Source: Torymus aiolomorphi | Taxonomy: Eukaryota > Arthropoda > Insecta > Hymenoptera > Torymidae | Length of the DNA: 64,000 bases | Reading direction: 5' to 3' | Assembly (NCBI GenBank): GCA_036365515.1 | Contig: CM070877.1 | Span: forward strand, 119,418,321 to 119,482,320 | In this document: in pieces, positions 22,876-36,100 of the stretch | Position numbering within the stretch: the first letter of the stretch is position 1 | Layout of the letters: the number at the start of each line of letters is the position of its first letter | Program-made: the position numbers and the translations under genes | The notes under the pieces: generated by a model | Databases searched by the model: none | Seen by the model: only the letters and a program-made list of their open reading frames with translations | What the model was told of the DNA's origin: nothing

Positions 22876-24048
22876 ATGCCAGTTAACAGATTAAATATAC
22901 TTTCAAGATTTTTTTTATGAAAAACGCTGATATAATATTTACGTAGTATCATAAAATAATTTTCACAATATTCGAACAAAGTGACAATGCTCAAGAGATA
23001 TCAATAATTTTCGCGGCACGAAAGTAAACGGAAGGTGAGAAAGCCACACACACGCGTCCATAGGAGAAGTAAACCAGCTTCTTTCGATTTCTCTCTCTCT
23101 CTCTCTTTCTTTCTTTCTCGAGGGCAATTCGCATGAATTAAGCTGTGAACGACGCGCGCGAACGAAAAAGGCGAAAAGATATAGTGTATCGGCGAAGCAG
23201 AAAGAGGGAGTAGCGCGAAAGAGCGGGAGTAGTGCTGCGGGCCTCTCATTCTTTCATTCTCCGGCGAAGAGAGAGAGAATGATAACGAGGCTACGAGTAA
23301 ATTTGCTGCCATTAGCAGGGGCGAAAATAAAGGAGGCGCGAGATATTAAATTAGCAGCTGGCGTGCGCGCACGCGCTTCTTCCTGGGAGAGCGAGAGCGA
23401 GATAGAAAATCACGGCCTCCACGATCTTAAAACCGCGGTCTCTCTCTCACTCACTCTTCAGTGCTTTATGCACCGCAACCCCCTCGGTCTTAATTTACAT
23501 ATTACTCATGCGCGCCTTCGCGCCTTTTCCATTAATTCGACGCTTTATCCCTCTTGCCCCTGCCGGCTATTTGGCTTAATCTGCACGTCCACGGCTGTCG
23601 CGCGCATCTTCTCTTTGTATATTGGTTTTTGCGCGCGCACACTCGTATAAATTTATCTTCGATTGAGAAGGGGCCAGTACGCGCGAAGCTAGGAGGGAAG
23701 ACGCGCACACGCGATGCCTCAAATGTTAATTACTGTAGACGAGAAGCGCGAGACTGGCATGAATCCGCGCGCGTGTGTCCGTCTTACTTGGAAATTTGTC
23801 ATTTGTGTTCTCTCCGCTCGAACGCGCGAAAATCGCGCAACGCTATAAAGTTCACGGGCGGAGATAAGGTGAAACGAGGGGGAAAAGAAGGCGCGGGAGA
23901 GAAAAGAGGGCCGCGTTGAGGAACGATTTTGATAAAAGGCGCGCAGAAGAAACGTGCACGCGTGCACACGCTGCTTTTCTCCCCTCGTTCTCGCTCACGG
24001 GCGACTCCTTCGCTCTCTCCAGCCCGCGGCCGATAAGTGAGCCATTAA

Positions 24049-24114
<66 letters not shown>

Positions 24115-25689
24115 GTTAAGGGACGCGCGCGCGTGTAATGTATGCACTCGAATTACTGGAAATCGAGGGCGAGCGCTACTCTCGACTTTCCAGCGGCGAT
24201 TAAAGCACGTTTAGACTTCTCTCATCGGCGAAAAGGGTGAGTGAGTGTGAGAGAGAAGCTGTTAAATGGGAATTTATGCACTCTGCGTTGGAGGAGCCAG
24301 CCTCTTTTATGGCCGCGTTATTTGTTCGAGGATGTTCGTCGATCGATCTTGTAAAAACTGTGTCTTACATGTGCCGATTTATTCAAATGGCCTCGCGATT
24401 TAATTCTTTTGCGAAAGATCTTTATGGCAGTTGCCTGGTACATTGTGAGCTTGGAATTTGATTTACAAAGTTTTCGAAAGACTCATCGATGTTCATTAAA
24501 AGTACATTTTTGGAGCACATTTTAAGCTATTTGATAAACTATGTTTTCAGTCTTTTGAATAAAATAAATATTGGCTTTAGCGTTGGCAAGACTTCTTATC
24601 AAAAGTTATACGACACAATTGTAACCATCAATCAATTTCGAGCTGCATCCAAATCAAGTTTAAAATTAAAAAAATCTAATTCGATTTTAGGGTCTTAAAT
24701 CATAAATCTTGGAAATCTTCTTCTACACTAATGCACCGTGGCAACTGAAATTTCAACGCCAATTTGGCGGTGATCCCTCCACGGCACTTATTTATGTGCA
24801 GGCCAGAACTCATGCCGCTAATTCGCGGGCCGCGCGATAAATCTTGCATTAGCTCGGCTACTATCCGCCAGCGACTTCTCCTCCCCTACACATTTTTGAT
24901 AGCTCGCACCGGAGCCCTTCTATTTTCGCTCTCGATATATACACTCTGCGATCTCGTTCTCTCAGCGCGAACGGTTGACTTTTTCAGCCGTTCCCGCAGT
25001 CTCGTGGCGCGAGATCTGCTCTCGAGGCTCGTTCGTGGGGCTTAATTAATTATTTAACGTCGACCGCAGCCCGACTCGCACACTTATCACCCACAATATC
25101 GGCGAGTGCGCGCTCGCATGTGTTTGCGCGCGCAGCGCTAACGGGGCCGCGCGCGCGCGCGACCGCATCGATATCCCCGATCACGCGAAAATCCAAACTA
25201 ATTATTCGAAAGGGCCATCGCTCGCTGAATATTTAGATTTCCGATGAAAGATTTATCGCCGCGATTTCGACGTTTTAATTGGAATGGATTGCAGAGTGCG
25301 GTCCTCATTCCTTTCTCTTTCTCTCTCTCACTCGCTCTCTTTTTACCTCTTTTTCCTCGATTTCCGATACATTTTTTTCGATTAATTTGACCGTGGTTTC
25401 AGAAGAATTCTCCAACAGTCTTCTGTGATAAATTGTAATTATTTTTATTGCTTGGCTGGGATACGTTGATTAACCGTAAACAAAAGATAATAATTATTGC
25501 TATAATTATGTTTAATAGTTTTAACAATATTCCTTTTGGTAGTTTTGTAATTACGTATTTTAGTGATGCATGTATGATAAATTTATTAGTTTCGCTTATG
25601 TCACTTAATCATTTTCCACCCTGTATCAATTAAAAATAGTCTACTCTTTCTTCTTTCTTTCTATTTCATTGGCATTGGATACATAGACA
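22876..25689. other. CpG-rich island (about 23000-25380) and AT-rich spacer
   Basis: Carries CGCGCG runs, short CT/GA tracts near 23090 and 25320, and a 61-bp (GA)n at 24052-24112. No gene was supported. Frames such as 24237-24461 lack domains and splice context. Confidence 0.45.
24052..24112. repeat. (GA)n microsatellite
   Basis: Uninterrupted GA run of about 61 bp inside a CpG-rich island. Confidence 0.95.
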
Positions 25690-26040
25690 TCGATATCTCA
25701 CCACACATGTTTATTGCCTAGGGGGACTTCTCTTGATTTGTAAAGGTTGACTGAGAAGTCTCGAGCGAAACCCGCAGTGATCAGACTATCTTCGATGCTC
25801 AAGCGCACAGCACAATCATTGCAAATACTAATAGTTGACTAGAGATCAGGCGCATACGTGAGCTCAAACATCAAAACCCGGCATGTAAGTTTATTCTCCG
25901 CCACCGAAAAACAGGTAGACATTTGTGAAAAAATGCCCCCGAAAATTTCGGACTGACGGGGAATCCGAAACCACGCCCCCAGTAATGTTTGTCTTGGAAG
26001 GTAAGCACGTTACCACCTGAGCCAAACACTGTTCAAGTAA
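25690..26040 (-). mobile_element. tRNA-derived SINE
   Basis: On the minus strand a box A (TGGCTCAGGTGG near 26025) is followed by a box-B-like GGTTTCGGATTCC (near 25965) at tRNA-like spacing. About 270 bp of unrelated body then runs toward 25690 (TTTTGATGTTTGAGCTCACG in the body). This layout of tRNA head plus unique body is that of a SINE. The exact 3' end and flanking duplications were not determined. Confidence 0.55.
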
Positions 26041-29000
26041 GTAGTCTACTCGTTAAAGAAGCTATGTAGAATTTAAAGCACTCTACTCCGAATACAGAAT
26101 TATCCTATACTTAGAATCTGCTATAATATAAGACACAAACTTACTGGAGAAAAGCATTATACCTCCTGCAACAGGCAAAACCAATACATCGAAAAGAAAC
26201 TTCGGACTCGTACCCCCATAACACACTATTCATTAGTAGCAGTGCCAGCCGCAGTATTGCAGCAAAATGGATATGAGAGAGGGAGAGAGCGCCGTGCGAG
26301 AGCAAGTCAAAGGGATCGTAATCGCGCTCGCGCTTACGTCGCTGCGTCGAGGAAGGGTGGGGGTATATATAGGGAGAACCAGCAGCAGCAGCAGCAGCAG
26401 CAGCAACACTACAGCGCTATACGCGGGAGTAAAAAAGGCAGGACGGAATAATAATCGGGCGGCGGCGGCGGCGGCGCAAGCTGTGGCGTGTGATAACCCT
26501 TTCGCGTTATCGCGCCCCCGCGCGCTCGAGGGGGTTGCGGCGGGCGCGCTTGGGGGGTGGCAGCAGCGGCAGGCTGATCCCGGAGCCCGATAGCCGCCCG
26601 ATGTCTGATAACTCACACTCTAGATTATAACACACGCGCGCTCGGCCTTTCCGAAGCAGCCTTTATGCCTGCCGCCACCCCCTTATGCACCCGCGTATAT
26701 ATACATACTCGGGCACTGCAGTCTCGTGCACCGCCGCCGCCGCCGCTGCTGCTGTGCCTTTTTCACGCTCGTTGCGAAATTTTTTAATCGCCTGAGCTTT
26801 CTGGGTGTACGTAGCGGTCGTCGATCTTAACCTCGATATTGGGGCCGAATTTTATACCATATTATATAATTTTCGAATGTAATAATACAGAAGAGTGGAA
26901 ATGTACCTATATAGACCTGTTTAGATGTCAACGTCCTTTGAGAAATGGATTAGTGTGAAAAGGTAAAAAGGTAGATTGATACTGGGATAATATTTGAAGA
27001 ACGCGCGGTGCATTAAAGCAAATGAAAAATAGTATCAGAGAGCTAGCTCTTAATTTGCAAAAAGATTATACGCGGAGTGATAGTTGCAACGTTGCAATTA
27101 CCAGAGCGTACTACGTCGCGAATGGCCTATATGCTTTTATTAAAAGTTTCATTAATCTCGAGCGCTATCGCCGAGCATTATCAATTCAAATTCAAGTAAA
27201 TGTATTACTTGTCTCTATTAATTTCAGCCCGCAATAAAGAAAAATCTACCCCCACCCAGCAGCAACATTATTCACCCATCATCAAGATACACGCGAGTCG
27301 CGCGTGAGCGAGAGAGAGAGAGAGAGGGAAGAGAAAAGCGATCAATTAACCGCGTAAGCAGCTTACGCGCGAAAAATTCTCATGGCCCCGCAGCCTCTCT
27401 GATTTCAAAGAGCCGCGAGGCCAAAATCTAAATAATTTCGAACGGCGAGGCATCGCTCTTATCGCACCTCGGGGGAGGCTCTCACCCTGAATGCATTTCG
27501 ATTGCTTCTTTTTTCGCCTGGATCGCGCGCTGGATATAAAAGTAGGGGCGGCTCAGCGCGAAATATATATACATACATGACGAGCGCGGAGAGAGTTAAA
27601 AGAACGGAAAGAGAGAAGGGGTGGCAAAAGAGAGAGGGAGAGGGAGGGGGAGGAAGATAGAGAGCGAGGCGGTAGCAGCAGCAGCAGCGACGGCGTCGTC
27701 GCGGGAGGTTTATAATAAAGCCTGCAGGGGCCAAGATAGGTGGCTGGCAGTCGTTATCAGGCAGGTCCAGCAGCGGCGTTCGGCTCTCCTATATACCGCA
27801 AAACCCTCCGAGCGCGCACGCGCCGCCGGAAACCTGGGCTATTCCCCATTGAAATGTCTCTGCTGCACACGTCTCTCGCCTCTCCACACTCTCACTCCGA
27901 TCCTGCCCTCCGCACCCGCGGGTACGTGTGTGTGTGTATAACGGGAGCCTCCCTCTTGCTCCAGAACGGATGGACGCGTCAGCGACGGGAGAGAGTCCAC
28001 GACTTTGCATCGGAGGATTTATGCCGGTGAGAGCCCGAGATTATATGATGACTGTCCGCGTTATATGTATATATATACTGATGTATATTACGACGGGCTC
28101 TCGTCTCACCTCCTTCGTATTTATCTCGTTCGATTCTATAGGCGAGGAGCTTGATTTTACTTCGTTTTTTTTAGATTACTATTTGCTCGCGAATGATAAT
28201 TTCTGACCTGCATTGTTCTTCGCGCTTTGTTTTAAATAGTATAATAGCAATGATACAGCTATGAAATATACCATCGAGAATTAGGTCACGTAAATAATAT
28301 TAGGTTCGTTATTTACTCGCTCAAATAAACGGTTCAATTTCGAGATTTGAATAGGTGTATATTTTGAAATTGCAATATTAATAATTATCCTTTATTTAGT
28401 AGCCAGTATTATAAACACGCACACTTATTAGCAACCGCACATCAACTATTTATCCTAATTATTGCTTTATTTCTAAAATTTTATATGAATTTTCCGTCAA
28501 AAGTCATTCTTTGATTATATCAGAGACATGTTGCAGCAACATTTTCGTTCTTAAAGTCTATTATTAGAAGATTACCTCAGGATGAGTGGCTCTAACAGTA
28601 TTAGTCAGCACTTTCTCTTCAGAAATAGCTCTCTGCTATATCGATAATTTATTACTTAATATTTGATAGACATTTGTAATCACAATTTTTGGTAAATTTT
28701 AACCAGAAATGGATTTTATAAAAAATAAGTAGTTTTTCTTTTTCTTTTTCTTTTTTTTTTTTGTTTATTTCGAGTGACTCGAAAGTCGGACGAACATGCC
28801 AGTCAAGTAAAAGATTTATCGAAAGATTAATCTGAAAAGAGAATACTCACGATATCGTCAAACTCATCATAAAACTCACCGTGACAACCGTTAACGTCCC
28901 GTCAAAAATATAACTTCGATCGAAAAAAATTTTGGTTGAAGATGTGAGGCCGTACGTAGAATAACTCGCATTCAATCAATGCAACTGCATTTATAATAAT
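26041..29000. other. CpG-rich islands with trinucleotide repeats; no gene
   Basis: Islands at about 26230-26830 and 27240-28110. They contain an AGC run (26380-26406), a GGC run (26459-26475), TATATATA tracts (near 26353, 26697, 27566, 28068) and short GAGAGA runs. GATA-type sites TGATAA (26491, 26606) and inverted TTATC (26507) occur in the first island. The sequence from 28200 to 29000 is AT-rich. No coding exon could be supported. Confidence 0.45.
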
Positions 29001-29006
29001 TATATC

Positions 29007-29165
29007 CAATAAATGTCAATTTTATTGATTCATTTATTTCTAATAGTCTGAATTATTTGAAAAATCGATGCAAATAAGACATTTATATGCAATAAATGTC
29101 AATTTTATTGATTCATTTATTTCTAACGATCTGAATTATTTGAAAAATCGATGCAAATCAGACAC
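29007..29165. repeat. 83-bp tandem duplication
   Basis: A unit starting CAATAAATGTCAATTTTATT at 29007 is repeated from 29090 with few differences and ends near GATGCAAATCAGAC. There is no coding potential. Confidence 0.85.
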
Positions 29166-32100
29166 TGTAACATCATTACGTACGTGGCGCTTGCACGCCT
29201 ACACGATAATAATAATTAGCCCTTCTTTCCTAAAATTTCAGTCGCTTCACAGGTTACCATACACACAGTAATAAACATACGCGGGATTTTTCAGCAGGAG
29301 GCGACTACTCGCTCGCGCCGCACGGCAAGTCCTCGCTATATACACACACGCTCGCGCGAGGGGCGGGTGCGCGGCAGATCAGATATAGCGAGCCCCTTCG
29401 CGGTCGGAGAGAAGAAGGAGAGCGAGCGCGTGTGTATGTGTGTGTATACTTGCGAGGTGCTGTGCGCGTCGGCCGCTACTCCGGGACCTCTTTATCGTGA
29501 TCCCCGTCCTATGCAGCTCAGCTCCTCATTAGCTCGCTCTCTCATCAATCACTCGTCCACGAGCTCTCTCTCTCTCTCTCCCTCACCCTTTCTCCTTCGT
29601 TTTTTCGTCCCTTCCTCGCCCTTTCTCGTTCTCTCTTTCTCTTTTAGCACTCGCGCGCCGAGTCGTCCACGCGGGTTTATATGGCGCGCACACGCGCGTT
29701 ATCGCAATGCGCCGCGAGCAGGTTGCGCTCTCGCTCTCTCGCGCATATACGCTGGTTATATATAGGAGTAAGACGCGCGCATGATCGGCTATTGAGAGCG
29801 CCGTGTCGAACGAGCCTTTTGAGCGGCAGCCTGTCCCAATATTTGGACCGAGTAATGAGATCCTTACGCGCGCGCGCGCGCGCTTCCTTCGGCTTATCGA
29901 TTCACTCTCATCGCCGCGTGTGCATGATTGACGCCTTTGTATGTGCGTCACTTTATGCTGCTTTATGAAAATGTATGATTAAATTTTTAGATTCTGATAG
30001 TCATGCCAACTATTTGGGATGGTAAAGAATCCTTCTTGTATTTTTCTTTAATTTTCTTTTGGTAATAACCATATTATTTTATTATTCAGTGATGATAAAC
30101 ATGATAATCCAGACACATAAAAATCAACATTAAAAGTTACTTGTAAAAATTGCGTGTTTAAGACAGAAATTATAAAGCTCTTATGGAGGAATATTGTACG
30201 CAAGTTTTATTACCTCAAAATACATTTTTATTTTAATAACATATGCAATTATATCATAAAAGTCCTTTGTACCTATATTACCGCGAAAGATCATACGGCG
30301 GAGGTTATGACAACATGTAAAGGACGAACCATGTTTCACATTTCCTTATTTTCGTCGGTTATGTCCTCAGTGAGTTTATCCCGTTCCGTTGTTTTAATGG
30401 CGTGCACCAGTATGTACGTAAATGCGCTTGCATATAAAGCGAATCGCGTCATTTGAACTTTCAGTTCGTAAAATATACAAACGAAATATTTTTTTAAGTA
30501 CGCTCATGTACATGATAATAAATGTTTATAAATTCATAAAAATAATCTTTTAATAATAATTAAATAAGAATATATGCGTATGTAATTATTTTAGTCATCT
30601 GTACAATTATATTTTATAATAAAAATCCGTACTCACGGTTTCAACTTTATCTTACTTTAGTCTTTTCTTTTTTGTTTCAGGTAAGTACGAGCAACGAAGA
30701 AAGATCAAGAACAACTAGCCATTACGTATCGTAAGATTTATATAGATATAGAAAAATCCCAATGATTCATAATCACAGATAAATTGAACGGCAATCCCTC
30801 GCGCTTTGAAATCCAACGATCGATCGTATCAGAGAAGACATTCTGTCTTGCCCTTTTACCGGTGCAATTTGTTATCTCCATTCCTCCATTTTAGAATTCC
30901 CCCGCTTTCCTCGAAATGCTGACTGCCGATTCAATCGCAGCGCGTGTGCGACTGCATATGCGAGTCGAGGAGATTTCAAGACCTCGTGCAGATGTTTGAC
31001 GATAATTGCGCAAAGATTCTACGGGAACGTTTGTTGGAATATTTCGGAACTTTTGAATGGAGTGCGAATATTAGGGCTCGATTGTTTTTTTACTTTCAAT
31101 TATGGATTATTATCTATATGAATTTGATGTCTATCGACAGAGGGTGGGGAGTTTTGTTTTTGCTCTGAAACGAATGAACTCGTGGTGAAAAGAGAGGAAA
31201 AAGGAGAGAACAGAACAATGAGAGAAAATCTGCCGAGCGGAATTGAGATTCATTGATACAGCGTAGATTGCAATAAGTAAAGATGGAGAAAGAACCTTGT
31301 GAGGTAGATAAAAGTTACCGATAGCGACGTGATTTTTTCATAAATTTGTTCTTGCGTCATAAAAAGAAATGTAAAATGATATCTCGATCGGATTACCATA
31401 ATAGTGTACGCATACATATAAAAATAATTTCATTTTGTAAAACACAAGTCATGACTCGTGGTTTTGGTAACAGCAAACAAATGATATCGTAATAAGGTGG
31501 AAGAATAACTGAGGAAAAAAGCCAAAGTCACGTCGGAAAAGCAGCAGTAGCAGCAGCAGCTGTGGGAGGCGAGAAAATTGGAGGAAAGCCTTAACAGTTC
31601 ATACGCACGATAGGACTTTCAGGCGCGCGAGGTTGGTTCGCTTAATCTTCGCGAAGCCCAGGCCTCGCTCTTTCGCCTTCACTCCCCCCTCATATAGCTC
31701 GATATTGTTTAACTTGGCTCGTTATCGCACTAGATGCACTCTATAGCCGACTCTCCAGGGTAGGCGAGATAGCGCGAAAGCAGCGCTCTGCGCAGCACCT
31801 TCGAACGGCTCTCTCTCTAGCTCTCGCCCCACTCCGCGCGCGGCTTTTCCTCTCTCCTTCTCCCTCAGCCCGGGCTCGAGAGAGAGAGAGAAGGGGTTGG
31901 AGAAGAAGGGAGCTGCGCGCTGCATCCAGCTGATAACACACCTCCCGGTCTGATAACGCGCCGGCCAGGCTATCCCTTCTCTCCCTCTCCCTCTCACACT
32001 ATACCTCGCTCGCTCTAGCCTTGTTCGCGCGGGCTGCGCTTTTCCACGCTGACTCCTCTGCAGCCGAGTGTAAGAAAGCGGGTTGCGCGCGGGAGGGAGG

Positions 32101-32533
32101 AAAAAACACGGCGATAAGCGGGCAACCGAACGATGCAGCGGTGTCCGCATGAGGACGATTCGAACCTTCCTAATTATATCGCGGCGCCGCGGTTTTTCCG
32201 ACGGAGCGCGCGCACACGGGGCCGCGATCCTTGTAATCGATACTTTATTGCCTTTTAGCGCTGGCCCCGCCGACTCGAGATTATCGCCCCTCTTGACGGG
32301 GGCTGCCGCCGACGTCTGACATCCCTAGGGTTAGTGTCATGATATAGAACGTAATTTTTGGGATATCTGCAGGTAGATACTCCCTGCAGAAACAGTCAAA
32401 TTGTGAAGGTTTTATGTCTGTTTCGTTTCTTTAGTTTAGGACTATATTTTCATGTTTTAACTTTAAAAGTATACATTGTCAATTGATATTATACATTATA
32501 GATTGCCATTGATATTATAATATCATCAAACTC
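29166..32533. other. CpG-rich islands and AT-rich spacers; no gene
   Basis: Islands at about 29270-29960, 30890-31180 (weaker) and 31600-32330. An AGC run lies near 31541-31560. A frame at 30944-31168 has fairly normal composition but no recognisable domain or splice context, so it is not called. The rest is AT-rich. Confidence 0.4.
31927..31956. promoter_or_regulatory. Candidate E-box/GATA composite plus second GATA site
   Basis: CAGCTG (31927-31932) overlaps TGATAA (31931-31936), and another TGATAA follows at 31951-31956, exactly 20 bp away. E-box/GATA pairs are bound by bHLH-GATA complexes in other animals. Function here is inference from the motif alone. Confidence 0.25.
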
Positions 32534-33137
32534 TTAAGGTGGCTCCGGCGTTCTTTTCGGACTTATTTATACAAATTGTTTACGATGCTTACTTCACATG
32601 TTATAATTTAAGAAACAATATAGTATGAAAGAAGGGTTATTGAAGTAACGAAAAAAAATTTTTTGAAAGAAATTTGAATATTGTTAAAGAAGATATCGTT
32701 GATTGAAAAAAAAAATCAACAAAACCGATAAATCTTTTTCATTTTTCATCCGATTTTAATTTGCAAGGTCTCATTTTGTTCCTTGTACAATTTCAGGTGG
32801 TGTTGCCGATATGAAAATTGAAAAATTTTTAAAACCTGCAAAGATACATCCACTTGTTTATAGGTTCGTGTATGCTTTTTATAGAGAGTTGAGTTAAAGA
32901 AATAGTTGTATCTTTGCAGGTTTTGAAAATTTTTCAATTTTCATATTGATAACACCACCTGAAATTGTACAAGGAACAAAATGAGACCTTGAAAATTAAA
33001 ATCAGATGAAAAATTAAAAAAATTTATCGGTTTTGTTGATTTTTTTTTCAATCAGTGATATCTTCTTTAACAATATTCAATTTCTTTGAAAAATTTTTTT
33101 TTTGTTACTTCAATAACCCTTTTTTTAGCTACCTTAA
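32534..33137. mobile_element. TTAA-flanked palindromic MITE (piggyBac-like ends)
   Basis: TTAA at 32534-32537 is followed by GGTGGCT, and AGCTACC precedes TTAA at 33134-33137. The interior is a long imperfect palindrome: arms about 32620-32850 and 32900-33125, with the anchor AACCTGCAAAGATACA in both and a loop of about 50 bp. TTAA duplications are the hallmark of piggyBac-type insertion. No transposase is present. Confidence 0.7.
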
Positions 33138-36100
33138 AGGCGTTGAAACACACTTTACAGTATTTCTCTGTTTATCTACGTTACCAATTTTAATTATTCG
33201 CTGACATGTTATCTTGGCATATAGGAATGTATAATTATGGAATAAATATTATTTCAATGAAAATTAACTCTCTCTTGACTCACAATCCGTTATCAGTCTT
33301 TCTTTTTCTCCGTTCCCAACGGAATTCCTGCGACCGAATAGAGAGGTAAATATGCGCGCGTGCGAGTCTGGTCAGTCGAGGAGAAAAAAAAAGGCAAGGC
33401 GACGTGCGAGGGCGGAGGAGGAGAAGGAATAGAGCGGGTCGAAAGACGAAAGACGGGAAAAAAGGAGAGGCGCGCGCGCGTCTGGACTGGCGATAAGCTC
33501 ACGATATCTGGCTCCGACATAATGCGCCCGTTGTGTGTGCAGTCAATGTCTGCTTGATTTCAAGCTACCCGCCGCCACCGTCGGCTGTAAAGAAATTCGT
33601 CGTCGCGACCTGCGTCGCCTTCTTTTCTCATATACACTCATGGCGTTTCTCTCCGAGTTGCCTTTATACGCTGGCGCCTTCGTGGTATTCGAAAAAGTAC
33701 TAAATTACTATAGAAAATAATTTGGAGATAAGCGCTTCTACACAGATTCCCGATTAGGAATGAAAAAAAAACATGTCGACAAGGAAAAGGTACAGAGATA
33801 CCGCAGTGCACCGATATATTATATATAAATGGAATTCTCTTTTCAGTTAAACTAGTAGAAAAGATAGTCGATTTAGCATGAAATCTATATTTGAAATGTA
33901 CGCGTTTCCATTATGGGTTTTCGAGAACCACAAATTATCAAAAGTAACCTGCCATCCGGAGATTTTCCGAAATCGCGAAGTTGAAAGTATCATAATAAAG
34001 CAGTTTCTTTTTTCCCACCGCTCGCGCGTCCAAATATATTACAGCTGAGCAAGCTATAAGAAAGCGCGAATCGGAATTATATCGTCGACCTGAGAGCGAG
34101 AGAGAATGAGTGCTGGGAGTAGGTATCTTCGCGCACGCCTCTCTCTCACGCGACCGCGATAGCGTCTTATCGGGACGCGGCAGTTATTCTTCTTCCTCCC
34201 TCCTCCTCTCCTCCTCCATTGATTGGGTTTGTTTAAAATTTTAAGCTTATCGGCTGCAGGCGGTGGCGGCGGTCCAGGTAGTGCACTGCGTGGGTATATG
34301 TGTGCACCACAGCGTTGTCGCAAAGTACGTGTAAGTGAGCACGCGGTCGTCCGCGGCGATAGTCGCAGCTTCCAGGAATCGGTATTTATTGTGACGCGAT
34401 GAGATAGCGATGCGTATACGTGTGCGCGCGGCTTTTGCGAATTATGGTTTTCAATATGACGCTTTCCTATCTGGTGCCGACCACCGCCGTCTCTCCCACC
34501 CTCACACGTCGGTCCAATCTTCTTTCCTCCTACCTCTTTTACTCGGGGCCCCTCTTTTGCCGCGCGCTTCTATCTTGCTTTGTTCTTCTTTCTTCTTTCC
34601 TTTTTTTTATCGTACCTCTTTGCCGTGCATGAACGCGCTACCTTCTTATTATACCTGTTTTCGTGAATTATTCTTTAATTTTCTCGAAATCGCTCGCTTA
34701 TCGCTTATGCATATATTTAATGGAAGCGCGGCGATAAAGATGACTCACTCTATTGAAAGCCACTATATGCTTCGATTAGCAGAAAGATATTCGTTGAAGG
34801 TGTGCGCACGTTAATTTCACTCAATTTTAAATCAAACAGAACTTTTCTCTCTAATTACGAATCTCAGTGGAGTCTCGCTGAAAATCAGTTATGTGTGTAT
34901 TATCGAAAAACTATATTTCACTGGAATTTCAGTTAATTTGGAATTTTTGTAAAAAGAGATCACAGCAAAATTCACTGATTCATTTTAAAAGTATTGATTA
35001 TAATGTAATCAAACCTAATGCATACATCGAAAACCTTGAATCGTAAAAATAATAAACTGACAATAGTAAGTTTTATATGCTTGAATTGATATCGACCTCG
35101 GCAGGAGCGAGTTATAATCGAAATGGATTTTCAGTAATGGAAGATTTCATAATAGAGAAAGCGATTAAGTGAAAAAAGCGCGAGTATTGAATAAAAATTG
35201 GCTAAATTGAAAGATTGAGTGTTTAAATAACGAAGCGAAAATAGACTTTTCCCCTACTTCATTGTACTTTTCAACTGGTTTTCGTCAAGGATCGATAACG
35301 AGCTTTCTATCTCTAGCGGCCAGGAAAGTGGGTGTTCCGAAAGTTTGGTCGATAATTCGTTTTAGCTAATTCTTCTCTCTCTCCCTCTCCCCCGACTTCT
35401 CCTTTTTCGGCTGTTTCTATCTCTCTATACCGACCTAATATATAACCACACGTGATTTTGACTTTTGTTTCGGAGGCTTTAATCTATTGGCCAAAGCGAT
35501 ACCCGAAAGTACTGCAGGTATTATATTTATTTCGGAATTCTCGTATAGAAAACAGATCGTTTATAGAAAGAAAGAAAGAAAATTTGGCGTGAAAGGAAGT
35601 ATGAATGAAAAATTACATGGGAAAATAAATTTTTATCAAAAGTTTGCCCTTTAAAATATAAAACTCAGCAAAGGTAAAAGAAAAATGTTTGTTTAATGTT
35701 GTGGGCGTTTGATAAGGCGGGCGCGCAGCCGCCGCCTCGGAGTTTCGCGATAAAATTGAAAAATGAGTAAAGGGCAAAGATAGTCGGGGCGATCTCGGTT
35801 GGCTGGCGCAGGGGCCAGAGGGAAAGAGAGAAGCGCGCCGCAGCGTAGATATAACTCAGATTACGATCCCCGTTGGTCTAAAGTTCAAGTTCTTGCCTTA
35901 GATAAGCCGGGGACACACGCGAATCTTCAGTCGCGATAAAGCTGGGAAACGTGACAGGACCTGGTGTGTGTATATACGCGTCCTCTCTCGCGTCGCTGTC
36001 TCGTTCGGGAATATAGCGGGTAATCGTTCTCGACGATTGCCTACAAACGATAACATTAATGTTACACTTTGACGAAAATACATTTATCGGCCCTGGCCCG

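Noticed and set aside
30944..31168. A 74-codon frame with fairly normal composition
   Set aside because: No domain, no splice context and no neighbouring exon; could be chance.
31530..31600. First exon of u-shaped (a Ser-Arg-Arg-Lys-Ser frame)
   Set aside because: No ATG precedes it, the rest is an AGC repeat, and no donor in the needed phase was seen.
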